Shown in pieces: positions 56,651 to 64,000 of a stretch of 64,000 nucleotides of DNA; positions within the stretch are counted from its first letter, which is position 1; each line of letters begins with the position of its first letter. The position numbers were made by a program, and so were the translations under genes. The notes below the pieces were generated by a model. That model worked only from the letters and a program-made list of their open reading frames with translations, was not told the DNA's origin and searched no databases. Where the stretch lies: NCBI RefSeq assembly GCF_011397635.1, contig NC_064771.1:15687379-15751378 (forward strand), in the 5' to 3' direction. This DNA comes from Epinephelus fuscoguttatus. Taxonomy: Eukaryota > Chordata > Actinopteri > Perciformes > Serranidae.

Positions 56651-59268
56651 ATGACTTCAAGGACGAGTATCTTTCCACTTGTGTAAGTAGTCAAGTCAAG
56701 AATGAATCTTGAATGAATGGAATTGCTGACCTGAGACACAAATTAAAAGTCTTGACATGATGCAAATCTGTTCCTAGGTTCCCAGCCTTGGTGGTGTGCC
56801 TAGCTGTTATACTCCTCTGCTTGTATCAGTACGCAAGAAAGAAGAGAGCAACATATGACTTAGCCATCGCAAGACTGCAAGATGAAAACACATCTATAGC
56901 AGTCTTTACAATTTCTTTGTCTGAAGATCAGGCAGAAACGGACAGACATGACATCCCTCCTTCGTACAGCCCTGTGGGAGACCCACCGCCATACGCATTG
57001 GTACCGTAGCCCTCACTACAGTCAGCCACTTTTTTTTGAATCCCAGCAAACTGATTTACACACTATTTGTCTGGTATTCATAAATATTCCTAACATTTAG
57101 GAGCATCTTTTACTAAAACCCTCAGTAGTATTTTGACATTAAGAGTCACAAAGTCACTTCTTGGTGGAAGACAATTCTTCAGTCAACATTTTTAAATTCA
57201 AATTAAATGTCCCCTGTAAAATCAACAGTTGTTAAAACCATGTTCGACATTTTGGGAAATGTATATTATTTGCAGACATGAGAAATGAGGACAAATCAAT
57301 CTCAGCCCAAATTACCAGAATAAAGCGTTGACATTGTACATTTCTGCGGATATGCGACAGTTTTACATTTCATATGTATCATATCAGCATTTTTAAACTG
57401 ACCTAGTTCATATTACATGTATATAAGATGAGTTTCTCATCAGGAGGACGGGATGATGGATGGTGTGAGACCTAGGTGAGATGGCTACCAAGCAGCAGAC
57501 CACAGTTTGAGATCAGTGACATTTCCAGCTGTGTTTGTGGCGACAAAACTGTGTTTTCTAACGAAACGGCAGGGCATTTCCAGCATTTTTTTTATGGCAA
57601 CAAAACCAGGCATCTTTTAGCAAGACATTTCCAGCCATGTCCGTGGCAACAAAACCACACATTTTGGTGGGACATTTCTAGCTGTGTTTGTGCAAACAAA
57701 ACCAGGTATTTTAACAAGATGTCGGGACATATTTAGCAGCATTTGTGGAGACAAAAAGTGTTCTTTTATTTAATGAGAAGTTGGGACATTTCCAGCTGAA
57801 TACATCACAACAAAATGGTATTTTTTAATGAGTCGCCAGGACATTTTCAGCTGTGTTTGTGGTGACCATACAAGGTATTTTCAACGAGACATCAGGATTT
57901 TTCTAGGTGTGTTTGTGGCAACAAAACTGGGTATTTTTTTAGCAAGATGTCGGGACATTTCCAGCCATGTCTGTGGCGACAAAACTAGGCATTATTAACA
58001 AGTCGTCGGGATATTTGCAGCTGTGTTTGTGGTGACAGAACTGGATATTTTTTAGCAAGTTGTCAGGGCATTTCCAGCTGTGTTTGTGGCAACAAAACTG
58101 CTTTTTAACGAAACGGCAGGGCATTTCTAGCTGTGTTTGTGGCAACAAAACTATGTCTTTTCTGACGAAACAGCAGGGCATTTCCAGCTTTATTTATGGC
58201 AACAAAACCAGGTATTTTTTAGCAAGATGTCCGGGCATTTCCAGCCATGTCTGTGGCGACAAAAGTGCACATTTTTTTAACAAGATGGGACATTTCCAGC
58301 TGTGTTTGTGCAAACAAACTGGGTATTTTTAAGGTGTCGGGACATATTTAGCCAAACCAGGTATTTTTAACAATACGCCTGGACATTTCCTGCTGTGTTT
58401 GTGGCAAACAAACTGGATATTTTTAAAAAGACGTTGGGACATATTTAGCTGCATTTGCGGAGACAAAAGTGGGTTTTTTTGTGGGTTTTTTTAATGAAAT
58501 GTTGGGACATTTCCAGCTGTATTTGTGGCAACAAAATGCTATATTTAATGAGACGCCAGGACCTTTTTAAAGCAGGTATTTTTGACGAGACATCAGGACA
58601 TTTCTCGGCGTGTGGCAACCGAACTGTGTATTTAATGAGAAACTGGGACATTTCCAGCCATGTTATTGGCAACCAAACCTGGTATTTTAAGCCAAAATAT
58701 GATGTTTCACTGACCCTAAGTGGTTTTTGTGCCGGAACCTAACCATGTTAGCCACAGAATGATCTCCACATAACACTGAAAATTTAAATGTAAAGTTTCA
58801 ACATGTCTGCTATATATGAAATGTACAAATTTAACATATAAAACCTAGAAACGTATCACACCTGTGGTTTGAAGAAGCGCACAAAGCCAACGTTTATTCT
58901 GGAAGATGGGTTGATCTTTGAAGAAAGCCAATAAGTATGTTTTCCAAATTGAACTATTGCCTTTTACACTGAAAAATGTTCTGTGATGTTTTTAAGGCTA
59001 GTGATCTGGAGCTACATCCTTTATCATTATATGATTTGAAATATAAAGTAGATAAATATGAAATATCAACTAATGTCGAGTAATTTTAAAAAGGACTGTG
59101 TCACTAAATTACAATTTTACTTTCCTGCAGTTTGACCCCAAGTTGACGAGCGTTCGGCCAGTGGACTCACTACCTGCCTACGAGATGTATGATATAACAC
59201 CTCATCACCAGATGACAACCACAGCACTAGCCTCTTCATCTGAAAGCAGCACCTATAACCACCCATAG
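56651..59268 (+). CDS. Second small membrane protein with PPxY motifs (paralogue)
   Basis: Unnamed. Exons 56651-56682, 56778-57000 and 59131-59268; 130 residues. It opens MTSRTSIFPLV, then FPALVVCLAVILLCLYQYA as membrane helix (about residues 9-30), basic RKKR stop-transfer, a linker, PPSY and PPPY, then after the long intron FDPKLTSVRPVDSLPAYEMY and a Ser/Thr-rich end STYNHP. The short first exon ends in phase 2 and the second in phase 0, exactly as in the upstream gene; the join PPPYAL/FDP parallels PPPYR/LDP there. The second donor is GTACCG, unusual; without splicing the frame would stop two codons later (VP), giving an 87-residue short form. Confidence 0.7.
57505..58720. repeat. Minisatellite in the second PPxY gene, about 50-60 bp units
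   Basis: Around 20 diverged copies of a unit built on GGACATTTCCAGCTGTGTTT, GTGGCAACAAAACTGG and TATTTTTAACGAGA. Unit starts 57519, 57573, 57625, 57672, 57727, 57786 show 47-59 bp spacing. It lies wholly in intron 2. Frames through it (SSCVCGNKT-type) are repeat by-products. Confidence 0.93.
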
Positions 59269-59576
59269 CCAGAGAGGCTACACCAGGCACACACTCCATT
59301 TTAACTGCCAACAAACGCTGACGCACTTTCTTTTGTTTTTGTGTGTAATGTGTATTATGAAAAAATACTATCGCCAATTATTTTATGTTGTGATTTTAAC
59401 TTAAAAATAATTTGCATTGATATTAACTGCAGACGGTGAAGCAATGCTCTCGACATTTGCAATTTTAATACATTTTTATATGAACATCAAAACTACAGTG
59501 TAGTTGTCCAACTGCATCAACACACCAGCAGAATCATCAAAGCACCAAGTGTTTCTCTATGTTATACTATATACTC

Positions 59577-59640
59577 TTTATTACAATACAGTACTTACAA
59601 GTTTGAGGGAAAATAAAATAAATATTAAATGAGTTGCCAG
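59577..59640. terminator. Converging poly(A) signals
   Basis: AATAAA at 59613-59618 on the plus strand would end the second PPxY gene; TTTATT at 59577-59582 (AATAAA on the minus strand) could end mpp2. If both are used the two 3' UTRs overlap tail to tail. Confidence 0.45.
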
Positions 59641-60785
59641 TATTATTTTTCTCTATTTTCTAAGAAGAAACATGTACAGTGATAGTGTTTCCTTGGCTTT
59701 TGAACCATGTTAAGGCAAAAGTAAGTATGAATTTGAAGCCACTGATAAATATTTTACTTTTCTGTACATTAAAAATAACAAAGAAAAAAACATGACAACC
59801 TCCATTAATTGTCCAACCTGTAATGTTAAATAATTTGTTTGCCTTCATTATACAATCAGTGCATACTGTAGGCTACTTCTTTAGTTTTTTCTTCAGTTTT
59901 TTTGTTGTTCTCAGTGCTACAAATACAACTCCAACAGAATCAAGCAGGTACTAGTCGGAAACTCTGATTCGTTCGCTGGTCCTCTCACTGTCCAACAAAT
60001 CAGACGCTTTGCCAGCATAGGACAACAAATGTACATAATTAACATTTAAAAAGGAAACAAAATAAATCGAGACGGCAAGATTAACACAAAATGTATATTT
60101 GTAGTGTCTGTGTGTTTATTTGTGTGTGAGTAGATGTATTGCACGTATTTATGTTTTTGTTTAAAATTATCTATTGCTGTTCGTTTTTCAAATGAGTGGA
60201 GACGCACAATGTAAAGCACATTTCTGAACACATACAATCATACTGTATGATCAAATGGTAAAATATAGAGGTTTTTTTTTTATCACAAATATGACATTTG
60301 GTATCTTTCCCTCACCAATCTGTCCTACCAATCCAATGTAAACATTACACTACATAAAGTAGGAAAGGCTAAAAAGTTTAATATCCTTCAACGAAAACCT
60401 TCAATAGAGCACTGCTATCTGCAAAACACATTCTTTACTCTAAGTCTATGTCCACGTTTATGATAGCGCACACACACTCACTCACACTATTGCACTAAAG
60501 CTCATTGTCAACTCTAAATCCTTCTCAACAAATGTCAATAAAATGATTCCGGTTCTAACAAATAAAGTACAACTTGACATTAGGCTCAACAGAGGAACAC
60601 TAAATTTGTACAAAAACGCTCTACATGAGGCTGGTCATTTGCACTGAATCACGACGCTCGGCCCTTCACCACACACCTCCACCACCGGTGACTGCATGGA
60701 GACAACCCCTTCCCGAGCTACCACACCGTCCTCTGACCTCCGACATGTGGCCCCTGGCACCTTGCTGGTGAGCTCTTGGCGACTT
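59641..60785 (-). other. mpp2: Probable mpp2 3' UTR
   Basis: AT-rich sequence after the mpp2 stop with several minus-strand AATAAA hexamers, for example near 60113. No gene of its own recognised. Confidence 0.5.
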
Positions 60786-60962
60786 TCAGAAGACCCAGCT
60801 GACGGGCACCCACTGCTGCTCCGTCGATAGTTTCTCCAGCGCCAACCGTAGACTTCGGAACGCCGCTTCCAGGCCGTCGTTTACGATGCAGAGGTCAAAG
60901 TAATGTCCGTAGGCCCGCTTAATGCGCTCACTCTCGTCCACCGTCCTCTTTAATTCAGAGTC
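60786..60962 (-). CDS. mpp2: mpp2 last exon
   Basis: DSELKRTVDESERIKRAYGH to QQWVPVSWVF and TGA (60788-60786). CTGCAG acceptor, phase 0. Confidence 0.92.
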   Translation of the reverse strand, partial: DSELKRTVDESERIKRAYGHYFDLCIVNDGLEAAFRSLRLALEKLSTEQQWVPVSWVF

Positions 60963-63714
60963 CTGCAGGGAGCATCTCAGGGAGAGGTGCGGGACAGAGA
61001 GACAATTAGATGGGAATAAATACAATGAGCAGGCAATTACTTGGATGGGAGAACAGAGTAAACTGTGAAATTGGTGCGCAACTGAAATCAAATTAGTTTA
61101 CATAATTATAATTGTAGAAACGCAACTTTCTTGTTTGCTATGCTGAGCAAATCAAACACATTAGGTATTCCAGTTACTAATACGATGAGCTGCCATGTGA
61201 TGCATTTCAGTCCAATGATTCCAGGGTACAACATGTAACATTTAGTTTGATTGTAATGGCAGAACCACTGACCTTTAAAGCCCCTCAAAGCATTTAAATC
61301 ATTTAAAAATAAAATAAAAGTATTTCTCTGTAACATTATATTTTTTTGAATGATTAAACACTAACAGTAACTCTTAAAGCACTATCTCTGTAAACATTAA
61401 CACTTTGGGCCAAGGCATTTACCAAGTGTGCCAAACTGAACGCACGCAGTTTGTAATTGCCTTTCCACATTGACACACTTGCTGCCTAGCACAAGACAAT
61501 ATTGCACATGATGTGGATTAAGTTTAATGGCCAAATCTAACATAAATGAAGCGCAGCGCAAGTTCAATCAGGAAGACTTTGCGCTCATCCATTCACAATT
61601 CTCTCCATCCCACTTTCTCTAATCAGTTGATTATAGGTGTTCCCTCTTCTAGTTGTCGAGTTGCCACGATCTCTATCAGCCAATCAGGATGCCACTGCAA
61701 AATTTAAAATCTGCTCTCTCCCCTGCTACTGTTAGCCGTCATTTAAGGCAGAACTCTTGCGCCCTCCTCCGCCCCGTTCACCTCCAGCCATCATATCCAT
61801 AGTCCAGGACGAGCTCAACAACGGCTCATTCCTCTACTCAACCAGATCATCGGCACTTATCCATCTTCCTGTCATCTCATCTGCACCACCTCTACCACCA
61901 CTGTCTAACTGGCAAAGACTTTCTACATTTAAATTCTTATTTGCACATGTTAATAAATATTCTTTTAACCATAAAAAACGAGTCTCTCCTGATTGAAATG
62001 TTTTTGTTTTCCTCTGCTGTGCTTTAGTTGTTCGAGGAGTGTTAAAACATTTTGAGGAAATGTAACTTATTTATAGTCTGTTGTGTTCAGAATATACATC
62101 TATACTTTACACATTTGGACAGCTGTGTGTATGTGTGTTTCCTACACGTGTGACAACTTTGTTCCAAATTGCTATGCTGTTTTTCATTTATACCATCAGT
62201 GTGTACTTCTTGCTTTGTGTGCATAGTCAAATGATGGCTTGTGTGCACTGTAATTATGTGAAAACACAATTTTTTGAAAGAGTTTTTTTTTACAATAATT
62301 GTTTGCTTTGCAAGGAATGAATAATGTTTTGCTAATCTGGTTTTTGAGACAGTGTCTTAGCAATCAGAAAAACAAAGGTAAGTATTTGTTACTAAATAAC
62401 CAACGATCGATGTTAAAGTTTTGTAAACACATCCATAGATTTAATTCATTAAGAGTTTAACACTCAGCTTTGATCACATTTTGTCATCAAATGAGGTCTG
62501 GCCTCATCAGCAATGAACCCGCCAACTATCAAAAAAAGCCACATGAAGCCAGTGTGAACAGCATGAACAAAGCAGCAGAGACAGCAACCTTTAATGGGAA
62601 TTAACAAAAACTGTTCCAAACTGTGCGTTAATGTAGGACCCTTCTTGTCATAGTAGAAGATGAATGAGACAATGGGTTTTCCACACTCACCGTTAACTGT
62701 TTTGTGACCACTCCTGATTCAATCGCTGACCTATTCATAGCTTTGAGAACCTCAAAATCCGGGGCTTCGATGAACACAACATAGGGCAGGAACTCTGACG
62801 TCCGCAGGACTTTAAGAGCCTTTGGAGAAAACAAATGAATGTGAGACATTTAACAGTCACCGCATCACTGCACAGCAAGCAATGGGAAGAGCTGCAACTC
62901 ACAGGCAATTATAAAGCTGAGAATGTGATTAAAATGCAGCATCTTCATCGACCAAATTTATCAGGCTAATGTGTGTAAATAAGATTAGCTGAGTGTTTCC
63001 AGCGAATAATGTTCATCATTAAAAGAGTGTTTTGATTTGTTTTTTCGTATTTATGATGAGCTTAGCCCCCTGAGACCCACCATGGACCCAGATTTGTCTT
63101 TTTTAGGAGGGGCAGGGGATCTTTAGTGGGAGATAGCAGGTCAGCAGTGTGTGTCACATAGAAGTGGTATACACCATCTGAAAGCTGGGAACCTGGAGAT
63201 TAATTTGAGATGCAGCTCTTTCTAGTCATTAATAAATAATAAACAGTGTGATGAGAGTGTATAAGGGCTTAGAACACAATGGCCATTCCCACGCTCAATT
63301 ATGTCTCATAAGTTGCTGCAGCAAATTTTGGGTTGATACCATTTTTCACACAGATTTGGTGCCAAGTCTAAACGTTTTTACCACTCAAGAATCTGAATCT
63401 AGAATTTTATACTTAGATCATTTACATTGGAAAACATGACAAAACTGGACAGAAGTTTAAATGCCACAGGAACAGAAGGAAAGACTGAAGGCAGAGAGGA
63501 GTTTGTTCTACCTGTGGGTTGACGTCCAGGATGCAGATCTTGCCTGTTTCGATCACCTCATGTATAGAGTTGATCTTAGTGCCATACAGATTCCCATCAT
63601 ACTCGCCGTGCTCCAAGAAACGACCGTTTTTGATGTCACACTCCATTTCACTGCGGGTCATGAAGGAGTACATCTGGCCATCCCTCTCGTCCACCTTTGG
63701 TTTTCTGGAGGTGA
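60786..63714 (-). CDS. mpp2: MPP2, membrane palmitoylated MAGUK (3' part, guanylate-kinase domain)
   Basis: MPP2 is a membrane-associated scaffold of the p55/PALS group (L27-PDZ-SH3-GK). Only the last three coding exons lie in the window: 63512-63714, 62691-62819 and 60786-60962. They give TSRKPKVDERDGQMYSFMTR, FLEHGEYDGNLYGTKINSIH, GKICILDVNPQALKVLRTSE, YVVFIEAPDFEVLKAMNRSA, VTKQLTDSELKRTVDESERI, YGHYFDLCIVNDGLEAAF and the end QQWVPVSWVF. Human MPP2 has TSRRPKDSEREGQGYSF, VLDVNPQAVKVLRTAEF, FIEAPDFETLRAMNRAALES and QWVPVSWVY; MPP5 and MPP6 match less well (FIAAP). The GK fold in this family binds proteins rather than making GDP. All junctions are GT-AG in consistent phase. The N-terminal exons lie past the right edge. 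Confidence 0.9.
60963..62690. other. mpp2 intron before the last exon
   Basis: No exon seen. A GC-richer, C-rich segment at about 61560-62000, ending in AATAAATATTC and CGAGTCTCTCCTGATTG, looks like an inserted repeat end, but I cannot name its family. Confidence 0.35.
62691..62819 (-). CDS. mpp2: mpp2 penultimate exon
   Basis: ALKVLRTSEFLPYVVFIEAP, DFEVLKAMNRSAIESGVVTK, QLT. 129 bases, GTGAGT donor, phase 0 on both sides. Confidence 0.93.
62820..63511. other. mpp2 intron between the 203- and 129-base exons
   Basis: Bounded by the GTAGAA donor at 63511 and the AG acceptor at 62820. No feature recognised inside. Confidence 0.5.
63512..63714 (-). CDS. mpp2: mpp2 third-last exon
   Basis: The codon split at the acceptor is followed by TSRKPKVDERDGQMYSFMTR and runs to ICILDVNPQ. 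203 bases, begins in phase 1, GTAGAA donor. Confidence 0.93.
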
Positions 63715-64000
63715 CTGAGGGATGAAAAAGAGGCAGACAATAGATCATTTACACTAACAGGTAAAAAGCAAGGACAAAGTCACAAAAAGAAGGTGAAAGA
63801 GAGACCATTTAAAGATATAAGCACTCCAACTTCAGCATTAAGAGACTGGAATCTAAGGTGAAAAAGACAGAAATTAACTTAAGTAAAAAACTACACAAAA
63901 CTAGAAAAGTGCACTCAGATCTCAGCCAGGCAGCTGCGTTCCGGCTGCCCGAGCTGATCCTAGCCACTCTAGACAGTTTTTGTAATTCCAGCAGACATGC
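63715..64000. other. mpp2 intron to window edge
   Basis: No exon recognised; the upstream GK, SH3, PDZ and L27 exons should lie beyond 64000. Confidence 0.5.

Noticed and set aside
57476-58742. Frames with SSCVCGNKT repeats, resembling a cysteine-rich repeat protein
   Set aside because: They come from the intronic minisatellite; unit length varies and is not a multiple of three, so no frame is kept across copies.
61560-62000. Possible end of an old LTR-type element in the mpp2 intron
   Set aside because: Only a poly(A)-like end and a C-rich segment are seen; no paired terminal repeat or coding part was recognised, so it is left unnamed.

Overview
This is a stretch of a ray-finned fish (teleost, probably percomorph) nuclear genome. 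The reasons are split vertebrate genes with GT-AG introns, a DANA/HE1-type V-SINE, a Tc1-like transposon, many short non-autonomous DNA transposons, CA/GT and AT microsatellites, and tandem minisatellites inside introns. All gene models below come from reading splice sites and protein similarity by eye; no search was run.

Layout. 1-1512: no recognisable gene, perhaps the 3' UTR of a neighbour. 1513-6408: two diverged direct copies of the 3' flank of the angiotensin-converting enzyme gene, separated by about 4.1 kb of a 25-bp AT-rich minisatellite. 6429-32290 (minus): a complete ace gene, 25 coding exons and 1283 residues. It has two zinc-peptidase domains that both keep HEMGH and the downstream glutamate, followed by a C-terminal membrane anchor. 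Its introns hold a Tc1 element, a V-SINE with a clear target-site duplication, and several MITEs. 32291-47713: a 15 kb intergenic region with dispersed repeats and a 1.8 kb foldback element. 47714-52291 (plus): an ABI3-like gene, 5 coding exons and 373 residues. It ends in a long polyproline tract without the SH3 domain usual for the family. 53745-54290 and 56651-59268 (plus): two tandem genes for tiny single-pass membrane proteins with PPxY motifs. They share exon phases and look like paralogues; I do not recognise a named family. 60786-63714 (minus): the last three coding exons of mpp2 (MAGUK guanylate-kinase domain), which continues beyond the right edge.

The genes do not form one pathway. 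ACE is a cell-surface dipeptidyl carboxypeptidase, ABI3 a WAVE/actin regulator, and MPP2 a membrane scaffold. The PPxY proteins probably bind WW-domain proteins such as NEDD4-type ligases (inference).

The most interesting observations are the duplicated ace 3' flank around a minisatellite with higher-order structure, the ABI3-like gene without an SH3 domain, the tandem PPxY membrane-protein genes, and the long foldback element at 40109-41910.
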